The notes under the pieces were generated by a model, which searched no databases, was not told the DNA's origin, and saw nothing but the letters and a program-made list of their open reading frames with translations. From Deltaproteobacteria bacterium (lineage in GTDB: Bacteria; Myxococcota_A; UBA796; GCA-2862545), in assembly GCA_006226595.1 (NCBI GenBank), contig SBGP01000056.1, positions 1 through 64,000 of the forward strand: DNA of 64,000 nucleotides, read 5' to 3'. Shown piece after piece: positions 45,158 through 54,394 of the stretch. Position 1 is the stretch's first letter. Each line of letters begins with the position of its first letter. A program made the translations under genes and the position numbers.

Positions 45158-45898
45158 CTACGGATAGGCGTGCAGGGCAAAGCGCGCGCCCTCCGGGTCG
45201 ACGCAGTGCGCGACGCGCTCGCCGTTCATCACGGTCATCACCTGGCCCGCCTGCCCCCCGAGCTCGACGACGCGCCCGAGGGCCGCCTCGAGATCGGCCA
45301 CGGTCACGTAGTACAGCCAGTGGCTGCTGCCGTCGGCCGACGCCTGCATACCGCCGAAGCCGCGGTCGCCCCGCTTCGCGCCGAAGATCAGATAGCGGCC
45401 GCTCGGCAAGCGCACGGTGTCCGCGTCGGTCCAGCCCATCAGGCGGAACCAGAAGCGCACCGACTGTTCGGGCTCGGTGGTCGCGAGCTCAGTCCAGGCA
45501 AAGCGCCCCACCGGCGAGGGTTCGTCGGGCTCGGGAGCCGAGCCATCGTCGGGCTGGAACAGGGCGAGGCTGGCCCCTGCCGGGTCGGCGATCACCGCGG
45601 CCCGTCCGACCCCAGCAATGGCAAAGGGCTCGCGGAGCACCTTGCCGCCGAGTACCCGCACCATGCCGACCGCCGTGTCGAGGTCCGCGACCGCGAGGTA
45701 GGCCAGCCAGTGCGCCGGCGCGCCATTCGCGGCGTCGATGCCGCCCACCGCAGTGCCGTCGGCCGCGACCCACATCGTGTACGAACCGCCCTCCCACGAC
45801 TCGGTCTTCCAGCCGGTGACGGCGGTGTAGAACGCGACGGCTGCGGGCTCGTCGGCGGTGCACAGGTCGAACCACACGAAGGGCGAAGGCTGGGACAA
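45158..45898 (-). CDS. Tandem VOC-domain (glyoxalase-fold) protein
   Basis: A 246-aa protein made of two vicinal-oxygen-chelate modules (about 1-120 and 128-246). Each has the beta-alpha-beta-beta-beta pattern: F-V-W-F-D-L-C-T-A-D-E-P-A-A-V-A-F-Y and F-A-W-T-E-L-A-T-T-E-P-E-Q-S-V-R-F-W, then D-P-A-G-A-S-L-A-L-F and D-P-E-G-A-R-F-A-L-H at the ends. This layout is typical of glyoxalase-like proteins with unknown substrate. The TTG start is chosen because GGAGG lies four bases upstream. It ends two bases from the convergent TerB gene. Confidence 0.87.
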   Translation of the reverse strand: MSQPSPFVWFDLCTADEPAAVAFYTAVTGWKTESWEGGSYTMWVAADGTAVGGIDAANGAPAHWLAYLAVADLDTAVGMVRVLGGKVLREPFAIAGVGRAAVIADPAGASLALFQPDDGSAPEPDEPSPVGRFAWTELATTEPEQSVRFWFRLMGWTDADTVRLPSGRYLIFGAKRGDRGFGGMQASADGSSHWLYYVTVADLEAALGRVVELGGQAGQVMTVMNGERVAHCVDPEGARFALHAYP

Positions 45899-45977
45899 GG
45901 GTCCTCCAAGACGACCGGACGGTAGCAGAGGTGGTCCGCGCGGAATGCCTCGCGGTACACCAGGGTCGGAGAGACCC

Positions 45978-47939
45978 ATGCTCGCGCTGCTCACCGCCAT
46001 CGCCACCGCTTCGACCCTCGCCGTGCTCCCGTTCGACGAGGGAAGCGCACCGGACGACCTCGACGGCTTCGGGCACGCGCTGTCGGCGATGCTCACCACG
46101 GACTTCACGCTGGTCGAGGGCATCACCGTCGTCGAGCGCGGACGGCTCGACGACATCCTCGCCGAGCTCGACCTGTCGAAGACCGAGTTCGTCGACAAGA
46201 AGACGGCGGTGAGCATGGGCAAGGGCCTGGCTGCGGACCACGTCGTCACCGGCGTGTACTCCGTCATCGGCGAAGACCTCGTGCTCGACGCCCGCATCAT
46301 CCACGTGGAGAGCGGCAAGGTCGCGCGGGCCGGACGGGCGCAGGGACCGCTGTCCGACTTCGTCGGCGTCGAGAAGAAGGTCGTCGACATCCTCGTCGAG
46401 GACCTGGCGCTGACCCTCACCGGCGCCGCGCACCGCAAGATCATCGGCCGCACCGAGACCGAGAACCTCGACGCCTTCTCGAAGTACGGCAAGGGCCTGC
46501 TCGAGCAGCGGGAGGGCGATGCGGCCGCTGCCAAGGCCGCATTCGAGGCAGCACTCGTCGCCGACCCGGCCTTCGCCGAGGCCAAGGAGGCGCTCGCCAG
46601 GGTCGAGGCACGCGTAGTCGCCTCGGTCGCGGGGCGGACCCAGGCGAAGCTCGACGCCAAGAAGCTCCACGACAAGCAGGCGCTGATGCAGAGCGTCGAC
46701 GAGCGCGACCGGAAGAAGTCCTTTCGCCACACCGAGGAGTCGGTGGCCGAGTGGCTGCTTCGCCTCGACGCGCTCAAGTCCACCGAGCAGCACTGCGTCC
46801 GCTACGAGGAGATGCTTGCGTACGCCCGGCGCGAGGGCCTGCCGGACGACCGCTACTCGTGGCCGGGGCTGCCCTCGGCCATCGCCCATCGCGGCGTGGC
46901 GATGGGGCGCTGGAAGCCGGACCCGGGCTGGGAGGAGACCTTCGCGCCGCAGCCTCCCGGGCATCATCCGCCGCCGCTGGACTGGGCCTTTGGCCAGGTA
47001 CCCTACGAGCTCGCACGCGTGGGGCGCCGTCCCGGCGAGTTCATCTGGGACATCTACGGCTGGGTCGGCGATCCCGCGGACATGGAGCGCGGCAAGTCCG
47101 ACGGCATCCTCGGTGCCCTGCACGGCTGCTACGAGGGCGACGAAGAGGTGCGTGCGCTGCGTGCGTTGATCGCGACCCTCGACGGCGATCCCGCGCTGGA
47201 TCGGCCCTACTCCGACTACGAGCACTTCTCGGTCGCGGATGGGCTGCGCGCCCACCTGGCGTCGACGATGGCGTGGAAGCAGGGACCGAGTGCCGAGGTC
47301 GAGGCCACCGCGGACTGGCTGCTCGCCGAGGCAGAGGCCTACAAGGGCACCGACGAGGAGTTCCACGCCCAGTCGCTGGCCCAGCGAATCGTCGGGTACG
47401 GCAAGCGCTGGACGACCCAGCAGGAGCGCTTGCGCGAAGACCAGGCCAAGGCCGAGATGTCGAAGCGCAAGCGCCTCGGCTACGACGAGCCCACCCTGGT
47501 CGGCATCCTCGAGGCCCTGGTCCGCCAGGATCCCGAGCGCATCGTGACCAGCGGACTGTGCGAGCACGTCGTCGGCACCAAGAGCAAGCAGGCCCAGTCC
47601 ATGCTCGATCGCCTGTCGGACTCGCTCGAGGACGGCCGAGACCCGAAGTGGGTCTACGACGAGGTGTGGCACACCATCGCCTCGACCCGGGACCTCGGCT
47701 GCCTCGCCGGCACCGACGGGCGCTTCTCGACCATCAGCGAGCTCTACGCCTTCGTCGACGCCGTGAAGCTGCCCGAGGAGCCCAGCCGCGACTGCCGCAC
47801 CTGGGTGCGCAACTATGCGGCGTACCAGAACCCCGGAGCCCGCATGGACCCCGAGCAGTTCCCGCAGCCAGCGACGATGTACGCCACCATGGCCCTCGAC
47901 GAGTACTACCGCCTCGAGCTCATGGGCTGCCTGGACTGA
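45978..47939 (+). CDS. Exported CsgG/FlgO-like domain protein with long C-terminal region
   Basis: A 653-aa protein. The short signal-like start M-L-A-L-L-T-A-I-A-T-A-S leads into L-A-V-L-P-F-D-E-G and V-V-E-R-G-R-L-D-D-I-L-A-E-L, followed by M-G-K-G-L-A-A-D-H-V-V-T-G and D-A-R-I-I-H-V-E-S-G-K-V. This is the order of motifs of CsgG/FlgO-type outer-membrane assembly proteins, within residues 12-125. A TPR-like helical stretch (165-205) follows. The last 420 residues are unassigned and rich in Trp, Tyr and charged residues. GGAGAG precedes the ATG. It ends one base from the convergent yqeY-like gene. Confidence 0.78.
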   Translation: MLALLTAIATASTLAVLPFDEGSAPDDLDGFGHALSAMLTTDFTLVEGITVVERGRLDDILAELDLSKTEFVDKKTAVSMGKGLAADHVVTGVYSVIGEDLVLDARIIHVESGKVARAGRAQGPLSDFVGVEKKVVDILVEDLALTLTGAAHRKIIGRTETENLDAFSKYGKGLLEQREGDAAAAKAAFEAALVADPAFAEAKEALARVEARVVASVAGRTQAKLDAKKLHDKQALMQSVDERDRKKSFRHTEESVAEWLLRLDALKSTEQHCVRYEEMLAYARREGLPDDRYSWPGLPSAIAHRGVAMGRWKPDPGWEETFAPQPPGHHPPPLDWAFGQVPYELARVGRRPGEFIWDIYGWVGDPADMERGKSDGILGALHGCYEGDEEVRALRALIATLDGDPALDRPYSDYEHFSVADGLRAHLASTMAWKQGPSAEVEATADWLLAEAEAYKGTDEEFHAQSLAQRIVGYGKRWTTQQERLREDQAKAEMSKRKRLGYDEPTLVGILEALVRQDPERIVTSGLCEHVVGTKSKQAQSMLDRLSDSLEDGRDPKWVYDEVWHTIASTRDLGCLAGTDGRFSTISELYAFVDAVKLPEEPSRDCRTWVRNYAAYQNPGARMDPEQFPQPATMYATMALDEYYRLELMGCLD

Positions 47940-48389
47940 TCAGCCCAGGAGTTCCTTGACCACGGTGTTCGCGAGCTTGCCGTCGAGCTCGTCGCGGTGG
48001 TTCTTCATGAGCACGCCCATGACCTTGCCCATGTCCCGCATGGAGCTGGCGCCGGTGGTGGCGATCGCCGCCTCGACCCACGCGCGCGTCTGTGCCTCGT
48101 CGGCGAGCTTGGGGAGGAACTCCTCGATCACGCCGAGCTCGGCGCGCTCCGCGGCGGCAAGCTCGTCACGGCCACCGGCGTCGTAGGCCTCGATGCTCTC
48201 GGCGCGCTGCTTCGCCAGCCGGCGAAGGACCGTGATCGCCGCGGCATCGTCGAGGTTCTCCGGCGCGTTCGCGGACTTCAGCTCGGCCAGGAACGCGGCC
48301 TTGATGTTGCGCAGCGCGCCAACCCGTGCGCTGTCCTTGGCACGCATCGCGGCCTTGAGCTGAACCGGGATCTCGTCGACAATGGGCAT
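47940..48389 (-). CDS. GatB/YqeY domain protein
   Basis: A 149-aa all-helical protein of the YqeY family, related to the tail domain of the GatB amidotransferase subunit. Typical features are the N-terminal L-K-A-A-M-R-A-K-D-S-A-R-V-G-A-L-R-N-I-K-A-A, the middle Q-R-A-E-S-I-E-A-Y-D-A-G-G-R and the C-terminal M-R-D-M-G-K-V-M-G-V-L. Free-standing members often lie near rpsU, dnaG or rpoD, which is not the case here. The ATG at 48389 has GGAGG at five bases. A role in tRNA-dependent processes is assumed from the family but unproven. Confidence 0.93.
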   Translation of the reverse strand: MPIVDEIPVQLKAAMRAKDSARVGALRNIKAAFLAELKSANAPENLDDAAAITVLRRLAKQRAESIEAYDAGGRDELAAAERAELGVIEEFLPKLADEAQTRAWVEAAIATTGASSMRDMGKVMGVLMKNHRDELDGKLANTVVKELLG

Positions 48390-48486
48390 GGATGCCTCCT
48401 CCGCCACGCGCTATCCGGCCACAAGCTCGGATGGCAAGCGCCCACTGATGCTAACGTGCCCCTCCTTTGGCGGAACCCCGAGATCC

Positions 48487-51147
48487 ATGAACGGACAAGA
48501 CCTCGCATCCTTGAAGGCAGCCGTCGAGCCCTCCCTCACCGGTGGGACCTTCGACGAGCTGTGGGCACAGTTCACGGCCGAGATCCCGTCGACCGAGCCC
48601 GACGACTTCGTGGCTTGGCTGCACGAGGGCGGCATGATCAGCACCGGCGCGTTCCGGAAGCTGCTGACGGACGGCACGCTCGCTCCAGACGAGCCGAAGC
48701 GTCCACCGCTCCCGCCGCCGCCGCCGAAGGTGCCCTCGCTGAACCCCACCATGAAGTTCAGCATGAGCGAGATCACGGCCGAGAACGCCGAAGATCCAGA
48801 GACGACCGACGTTCGTGCCCGCCGCCGCAACCTGCGCCGCAGCGGAGACGCCCCCCGGGCCCAGACCGACTCCGGCAGCCCCGCGCCCAGCCGGGACACC
48901 GACGGGCCGCGTGAGCCCCGTCGCCGCGGAACCGGCGAGCAGCGCGACCCCCGCCGCCGCACCGGCGAGCAGTCCGCGCCCCGCCGCCGACCGACCGAGG
49001 ACCAGCCGGCTCCCGGTGAGCGCCGTCGCCGTCAGCTTCGCAAGACCGGACGCCTCGACGAGCACCGCTCGCAGCAGCCCGGCAAGATCACCACCGGACG
49101 CTACGACTTCGTCGGGCACGTCGGCGAAGGCGCGATGGGCCAGGTCCTCCTCGCCGAGGACCTCGACCTGAACCGCAAGGTCGCGTTCAAGCAGATGAGC
49201 GAGGAGACCGCCAAGCAGCGGCAGCTCGCGGCGAAGTTCTACGCCGAAGCCCAGATCACGGCGCAGCTCGACCACCCGAACATCGTCCCGATCTACAGCC
49301 TCGAGCGCACCGAGGAAGGCGCCCTCGCCTACTCGATGAAGCTCATCCGCGGCAAGACCCTCGAGGACTTGATCCGCGAGACGATCGACCTGCACGTCAA
49401 CAAGCAACCGATCGACGACGAGCACTCCCTCGAGAAGCAGCTCGAACAGTTCCTCAAGGTGCTCGACGCCATGTCCTACTCGCACGATCGCGGCATCGTG
49501 CACCGGGACCTGAAGCCCGAGAACATCATGATCGGCGCCTATGGCGAGGTCTACGTGATGGACTGGGGCATCGCGCGTCGCATCAGCGGCTCCGTGCCAC
49601 AAGACCCCGTCATCCTCCAGGACGAGCCCGAAGAGGACGACGAGACGATCATCGGTACGCCGCAGTACATGTCGCCCGAGCAGGCGCACGGAAAGGTCAA
49701 CGAGCTCGACGGCCTCTCCGACCAGTACAGCCTCGGCCTCATCCTCTTCGAGCTCGTGTCGCTGACCCAGGCGGTCACCGGCAAGACGCCGATCAAGATC
49801 GTCATGCGCCAGCAGGACGGCGAGAAGGACCCGATGGTCCACGTCGCCGGCCAGGCCATCGATCCGGCCCTGCGCGCCATCGTGATGAAGGCGACCAACC
49901 GCAACAAGAGCGAGCGCTACGGCGACCTGCGTGACCTCGCCGCCGACATCCGCCGGTGGATGCGTGGCGAAGAGACCGCGGCCTACCCGGACAACTTCAA
50001 CCGCAAGCTGGGCCGCTGGGCCACTCGCAACCGCACCGCGGTGATGTTCTCGGTCATGGGCGTGCTCCTGCTCATGGCGGGCCTCACCACGACGACCCTC
50101 GGCTACAGCTACTACTCGCTGCAGCAGGCGGCTCAGCGCGAAGAGAGCCTGTCGCACATCATCACCACCGCCGGTCGTCAGGCGGGCCTCATCGACGGCG
50201 CGTTCACGCGCTACGAGGGCATCCTCACCTCGGTCGCCGCCACCGCGGCGCAGCGCCTCGACCAGCCCCCGGTCGAGTCGGACGAAGAGGTGTTCTACGC
50301 GGCGACCTTCGACCTCGCGGACCTCGACGACGCGCCCGAGCGCGGCCCATGGCCCGCGGACCTCGAGGTGGCCGAGGCCTACCAGGACCTGAAGATCAGC
50401 CTCGACTACCCCGCGGTCGTCATTCCGCCGGGCGTCACCCGCGACCGGGTCTCGTACAACATCGAGCGCCTCGCGCCGATGCGGTACGACTTCCGCCGGG
50501 CGCTGCTGCGCAGCAACACCGAAGAGGCCGTGACCTACACGCCCAAGCGCGCCCAGCGCCTGATCACCCAGACCGGCGTGCCCATCGCGTGGATCTACCT
50601 CGGCCTGCAGAGCGGCCTGTACTCGGGCTACCCGGGTCACGGCGGCTACCGCACCAAGTTCGATCCCCGCGAGGAGCCCTGGTACGTGCTCGCGAAGGGT
50701 CAGCGCGGCCCGGTGTGGGGCGCACCGCACATCGACACCTCGGGCCTCGGTCTGCTGCTGCCGTGCTCCATGGCGCTGTACGACAACGAAGAGCGCCTGC
50801 TCGGCGTGTCCGCCATCGAGGTCACCTTCACGTTCATCATCGACGAGCTGATGCTGTCCGAGGACTTCCCCGAGGGCAAGTACCAGGCCTACCTCCTCAA
50901 CGAGGAAGGCAAGATCATCATCGACTCGGCGAAGAAGGACATCGAGTTCAAGGCAATCGGCGGCCGTACCCGCGAGCACCGCACCCCGACCTTCGAGTTC
51001 GCCGAGGTCGTCGAGGCGGTCAAGCAGCACCGCGACGGCCACACCGAGGTCCGCAAGGACGGCGAGGACTACCTCGTCACCTACAACCGCATGAACTCGC
51101 TGGGCTGGTACTACGTGGTCATGGGCAAGACCGAGGACATGCTCTGA
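48487..51147 (+). CDS. Transmembrane Ser/Thr kinase with C-terminal extracytoplasmic Cache-like sensor
   Basis: An 886-aa receptor kinase. Residues 1-200 are an unassigned N-terminal region and an Arg/Pro-rich disordered linker with repeated R-R-R-x-T-G-E-Q. The kinase (about 205-495) has G-E-G-A-M-G at 213-218, Lys235, H-R-D-L-K-P-E-N at 339-346, D-W-G (for DFG) at 359-361 and S-P-E near 396-398. One membrane helix (about 517-540) follows. The rest (545-886) looks like a double Cache domain (P-R-E-E-P-W-Y-V-L-A-K-G, then G-V-S-A-I-E-V-T), expected in the periplasm. The sensor thus sits C-terminal to the kinase. A DUF1444-like gene follows after eight bases. Confidence 0.92.
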   Translation: MNGQDLASLKAAVEPSLTGGTFDELWAQFTAEIPSTEPDDFVAWLHEGGMISTGAFRKLLTDGTLAPDEPKRPPLPPPPPKVPSLNPTMKFSMSEITAENAEDPETTDVRARRRNLRRSGDAPRAQTDSGSPAPSRDTDGPREPRRRGTGEQRDPRRRTGEQSAPRRRPTEDQPAPGERRRRQLRKTGRLDEHRSQQPGKITTGRYDFVGHVGEGAMGQVLLAEDLDLNRKVAFKQMSEETAKQRQLAAKFYAEAQITAQLDHPNIVPIYSLERTEEGALAYSMKLIRGKTLEDLIRETIDLHVNKQPIDDEHSLEKQLEQFLKVLDAMSYSHDRGIVHRDLKPENIMIGAYGEVYVMDWGIARRISGSVPQDPVILQDEPEEDDETIIGTPQYMSPEQAHGKVNELDGLSDQYSLGLILFELVSLTQAVTGKTPIKIVMRQQDGEKDPMVHVAGQAIDPALRAIVMKATNRNKSERYGDLRDLAADIRRWMRGEETAAYPDNFNRKLGRWATRNRTAVMFSVMGVLLLMAGLTTTTLGYSYYSLQQAAQREESLSHIITTAGRQAGLIDGAFTRYEGILTSVAATAAQRLDQPPVESDEEVFYAATFDLADLDDAPERGPWPADLEVAEAYQDLKISLDYPAVVIPPGVTRDRVSYNIERLAPMRYDFRRALLRSNTEEAVTYTPKRAQRLITQTGVPIAWIYLGLQSGLYSGYPGHGGYRTKFDPREEPWYVLAKGQRGPVWGAPHIDTSGLGLLLPCSMALYDNEERLLGVSAIEVTFTFIIDELMLSEDFPEGKYQAYLLNEEGKIIIDSAKKDIEFKAIGGRTREHRTPTFEFAEVVEAVKQHRDGHTEVRKDGEDYLVTYNRMNSLGWYYVVMGKTEDML

Positions 51148-51155
51148 TCGAGGAG

Positions 51156-52070
51156 ATGCCCGCCTCGTGGGGCGAGGCGCGCGAGCGGCTACTCCCGGTG
51201 GTGCGCGGCATCTGCCGTCCGCCGGGTAGCCTGACGCGCCTCGAAGAAGACCCCCGCCACGCGCCGATCCGTCGGCCGGTGGCGCCGTTCCTGTCCGAGC
51301 TCGTGGTGTGGGACGGCGACGAGACGCGTCGCTACGTCACGCCCGAGCACCTCGAGCGCTGGGGCATCGACGGGCACCGAGCCTTCCACGCCGCACGGGC
51401 CAACCTCGCGCCCACGGAGGGCCTCACCCGCGACGGCCCGTTCTTTCGCCTCGACGCCGGCGACGGCTACGAGTCGTCGCGTCTGCTGTTGCCCGGCTGG
51501 CTGCGCGCCTTCGAGGACCTGGTGCCCGGACAGCCGCTGGCCGCTGCGCCCGACGCACGCACGCTGCTCGTGTGCGGGTCCGACGACGAGGACGCGGTGT
51601 CGCAGCTCGCCGAGTACGCGTTCCGCGCGTACCGCAACGCCGGCGACCCGGTCTCCCCGGGGCTGTACACCGAGCACGAGGGCCAGCTCGTGCCGTGGCT
51701 CGTGCATCACGGAAGCCTCGCGCCGGTCCTCCGTCGCAACCAGCTGGTGCTCGCCGGGCAGCAGTATCGGCTTCAGCAGCACGAGGTGACGAGCGACACG
51801 CACCTGGCGGACTTCTCGGTCTTCGTCGGACCGGAGTTCGCGGTGTCGCTGGCTCAGCTCCCGCCCGACCGGCCCGTACTGCTGCCGGTGGTCGACTTCA
51901 TCGTCGTGCTCGACCCGTCGGGGGAGTCGCGAACCGTGGCCTGGGAAGCCCTGATGGAACGCGCCGAGGTCGAGCCCGCGCTCGAGATGGTGCCGCCTCG
52001 CGTCGCCGTGCGCTCCCGGCCCCCCCTCGTGGACCTGCCCGAAGCGCCGATTCGCGTCACCCTGAAGTAG
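51156..52070 (+). CDS. DUF1444 (YtpQ)-like protein
   Basis: A 304-aa soluble protein. It resembles the DUF1444/YtpQ family: L-S-E-L-V-V-W-D-G-D-E-T-R-R-Y-V-T-P-E-H-L-E-R-W-G near 45-70, and a middle T-L-L-V-C-G-S-D-D-E-D-A-V-S-Q-L segment. The function of the family is unknown. The ATG at 51156 has GAGGAG directly before it, which is unusually close, so a CTG four codons upstream (51144) cannot be excluded. It follows the receptor kinase gene by eight bases and is probably co-transcribed, so it may be a partner or substrate. Confidence 0.8.
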   Translation: MPASWGEARERLLPVVRGICRPPGSLTRLEEDPRHAPIRRPVAPFLSELVVWDGDETRRYVTPEHLERWGIDGHRAFHAARANLAPTEGLTRDGPFFRLDAGDGYESSRLLLPGWLRAFEDLVPGQPLAAAPDARTLLVCGSDDEDAVSQLAEYAFRAYRNAGDPVSPGLYTEHEGQLVPWLVHHGSLAPVLRRNQLVLAGQQYRLQQHEVTSDTHLADFSVFVGPEFAVSLAQLPPDRPVLLPVVDFIVVLDPSGESRTVAWEALMERAEVEPALEMVPPRVAVRSRPPLVDLPEAPIRVTLK

Positions 52071-52076
52071 CGTCCC

Positions 52077-52358
52077 CTAGGCGACCGCCGCGGGACCCGC
52101 GAACATCACGCCGTAGCTGGGCATGAAGCAGGCGCGGATCACCTCGTCGTACAGCTCGTCTGCACGGAGGTCGTCCCCGATCTCGCGAAGCATGCGGGCG
52201 TAGGCGAGCGCCTCGAACAGCGACAGATCGCCCTCGAACAGCTCTACGCGGACGTCGTCGCCGATGCCCGCGGCGCGAAGCAGCGCGATCGCTACCTCGG
52301 GCGCGCCGGCCTCGATGCCGTCGCGAAGCGCGTGGAACACGTGCGCCAGGTTGCCCAT
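52077..52358 (-). CDS. Small conserved-looking hypothetical protein
   Basis: A 93-aa acidic, helical protein that I do not recognise. AGGGGG lies five bases before the ATG. The pattern L-F-E-A-L-A-Y-A-R-M-L-R-E-I-G-D-D-L-R-A-D-E-L-Y is TPR-like but too short for a full array. It ends six bases from the convergent DUF1444-like gene and is preceded by a 203-nt non-coding gap with a hairpin. The good ribosome site and codon bias support a real gene. Confidence 0.6.
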   Translation of the reverse strand: MGNLAHVFHALRDGIEAGAPEVAIALLRAAGIGDDVRVELFEGDLSLFEALAYARMLREIGDDLRADELYDEVIRACFMPSYGVMFAGPAAVA

Positions 52359-52372
52359 GAAATCCCCCTGAA

Positions 52373-52390
52373 GTCGCCTCCCCAGGCGAC
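52373..52390. other. Small perfect hairpin in a 203-nt non-coding gap
   Basis: GTCGCCT-CCCC-AGGCGAC forms a perfect 7-bp stem 15 bp upstream of the small hypothetical gene on the minus strand. The gap (52359-52561) is AT-richer than average and otherwise shows no gene. It could be the terminator of the upstream kinase gene or a leader structure of the small gene. Confidence 0.5.
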
Positions 52391-52561
52391 CGACCGGCGG
52401 AGAGAACGAGAACTGACCCGCCAGTCAGAAGAAGTGTACTCCCCTTTCCCGGGATCCGTCCAGAAGATTCTGACCGACAAGCCAGAACTCGGTACGATCG
52501 GTCCACCCGATGATCTCGAAAAACGTTGCACCCCGGCGCACGCCAGCCGCCAGACCCCGCG

Positions 52562-54394
52562 TCAGGGGTGAGCGAGCCGCAAGTCGAAGGCCTTGCCGCC
52601 GGCCTTGAGCTGCCAGCTGCCGACCAGGGCAGCCTCCGCGACCTTGCCCGAGAACACCATGCCTCCGCCGACCTCGGCGAGCGCGAAGCGGCCGCTCTGA
52701 TCGAGGGTGCCAGCCAGGTCCACGGTGCGCACGCTCGGCCCCTGCACGACCTCGGCCGTCCCGGTCAGCTGGGGCGGCCGGCTGTCGATGCGCAGCGTCA
52801 GCGGACGCCCACCCGCAGAGCCGACCCAGGTCCCGGCGATCGGTGCCCAGTGGACCACCGGCTCCGGCTGGTTGAGGGGCGGCGTCACCGCGATCGGCGC
52901 GGGCATGACCGGAGCTGCCACCGGCGGCTCGGTCACGGTCTCGCTCGGCACCGGTGACTCGACGACCGGCACCGAAAGGACCGGTGAAGGCGTCGGCGGT
53001 GCAAGCACCGGTGCAGGCGTCGAAGGCGGGGCGACCTGGGGCCTCGGAGGCGCCGCCACGGCCCGGGGGGGCGCGGACGCGACCGGCGCGACCTCTGGCG
53101 GAGCCGACGCCGGCACCGCTCGGGTCGGCGTGCTCGCGACGACGAGGCTCTGAACCTGTGGACCGTCGGGCTTCACGGGCTCGGGGGCGCTCTGGCCCAT
53201 CCACAGCACCAGTCCGAGTGCCGCCGCCGAGAGCGCCACCGCGACCAGAGCCAACGGCAGGGCCGCCGTGCGGCGCTGGGTCACGAACACAGCACCGCCA
53301 CTGCTTCCCGAGGACTGCGAAGGGACCGGGGTCGACACGTGCTGCGGAGCAGGGGGTGGCGTGGGTGCCAGGCGGTCCAGGGTGGTCAGCGGAAGCGGCG
53401 TGTAGCGAGCCGCCCCGGAGATCGCCTCCACCAGCGTGCCGGACGCCGGAACCGGCGCCTCACCGAGGGTCTCGGCGAGACGGGGCACCACGCGACGAGC
53501 GAAGGACTGCAGATCCTCGCCGGTCGCGCTTCGCGCGAGGTAGCGGAGCTGATCGGCAAGCTCGGTGGCCGTGGGACGGACCGTCGGATCCTCTGAGAGC
53601 GCGCGGGAAAGCAGCGGAACCAGCAGGCTGCCGGTGGGTCCGTCGCCAACGCGGGCCCGTACCTCGTCGATGCGCTCGCGCACCCAGGTGGCGTGTCCAG
53701 AGGTCGGCGAGCTGCCGAAGGTGCGACCGGTGAGCAGCTCCGCGAGCATCTTTGCCAGCGCGTACACGTCGCCGGCACAGTCGCCGCCGCCTCCGCGAAG
53801 CCGCTCGGGCCCCATGTAGCTGCGGGTGCCGAGCACGTGCCCGTCCGAGGCCGCCTCGCGGGTGGACAGGTCGCCCCAGGCCAGGCCGAAGTCGAGGACC
53901 TTGACGTCACCATCCGGCGTCAGCCGCACGTTCGAGGGCTTCACGTCGCGGTGGACGATGCCCAGTGCCTTGCCGGCGCCATCGGTCGCCTCCAGCGCAG
54001 CCTGGAGCGCCGCCGCAACCTCGGCGGCGATCTCGAGGGCGGCGGGTACCGGCGTCGCCTCGTTTCGCGTTCCGAGCGCCGCGGCGACCTGGGCGAGGTC
54101 TCCCCCGGGTACGTAGTCCATGATCACGGCCCAGCGATCCTCGATGTGCACGAGGTCGACCACGCTGACGACGGCGCGGTGATGGATGTGTCCGAGCAGG
54201 CGCGCCTCGTCGCGAATGCGCTGGGAGGCCTCGGCGTGGCGATGCTGCGGCTGGAGGAGCTTGATCGCGACCCGTCGCGAGAAACCCACCTCGGTGGAGC
54301 GCACCTCGGCGAGGAACACCTCCCCGAAGGCGCCGGCGCCGATGCGCTCGATGAGGTGGTAGGAACGCCGATCACTGGCTTCTTCAGCGGTCAT
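52562..54394 (-). CDS. Transmembrane Ser/Thr kinase with Pro-rich linker and beta-type C-terminal domain
   Basis: A 610-aa Hanks-type kinase. The cytoplasmic kinase (about 12-310) has G-A-G-A-F-G at 19-24, Lys45, H-R-D-V-K-P-S-N at 148-155 and D-F-G at 168-170; the activation segment ends in M-G-P-E-R. One membrane helix (about 383-405) follows a linker. A long Pro/Ala/Val-rich region (410-500) leads to a periplasmic 100-residue domain with W-A-P-I-A-G-T-W-V-G-S and L-V-G-S-W-Q-L-K, a small beta-barrel-like pattern. Its ATG overlaps the stop of an upstream exported protein gene (ATGA), so both are made together. Confidence 0.93.
   Translation of the reverse strand: MTAEEASDRRSYHLIERIGAGAFGEVFLAEVRSTEVGFSRRVAIKLLQPQHRHAEASQRIRDEARLLGHIHHRAVVSVVDLVHIEDRWAVIMDYVPGGDLAQVAAALGTRNEATPVPAALEIAAEVAAALQAALEATDGAGKALGIVHRDVKPSNVRLTPDGDVKVLDFGLAWGDLSTREAASDGHVLGTRSYMGPERLRGGGGDCAGDVYALAKMLAELLTGRTFGSSPTSGHATWVRERIDEVRARVGDGPTGSLLVPLLSRALSEDPTVRPTATELADQLRYLARSATGEDLQSFARRVVPRLAETLGEAPVPASGTLVEAISGAARYTPLPLTTLDRLAPTPPPAPQHVSTPVPSQSSGSSGGAVFVTQRRTAALPLALVAVALSAAALGLVLWMGQSAPEPVKPDGPQVQSLVVASTPTRAVPASAPPEVAPVASAPPRAVAAPPRPQVAPPSTPAPVLAPPTPSPVLSVPVVESPVPSETVTEPPVAAPVMPAPIAVTPPLNQPEPVVHWAPIAGTWVGSAGGRPLTLRIDSRPPQLTGTAEVVQGPSVRTVDLAGTLDQSGRFALAEVGGGMVFSGKVAEAALVGSWQLKAGGKAFDLRLAHP

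Noticed and set aside
48451-51042. 863-codon minus-strand frame across the receptor kinase gene
   Set aside because: The plus strand carries a complete kinase with all catalytic motifs; the minus frame shows no domain and has the same antisense composition.
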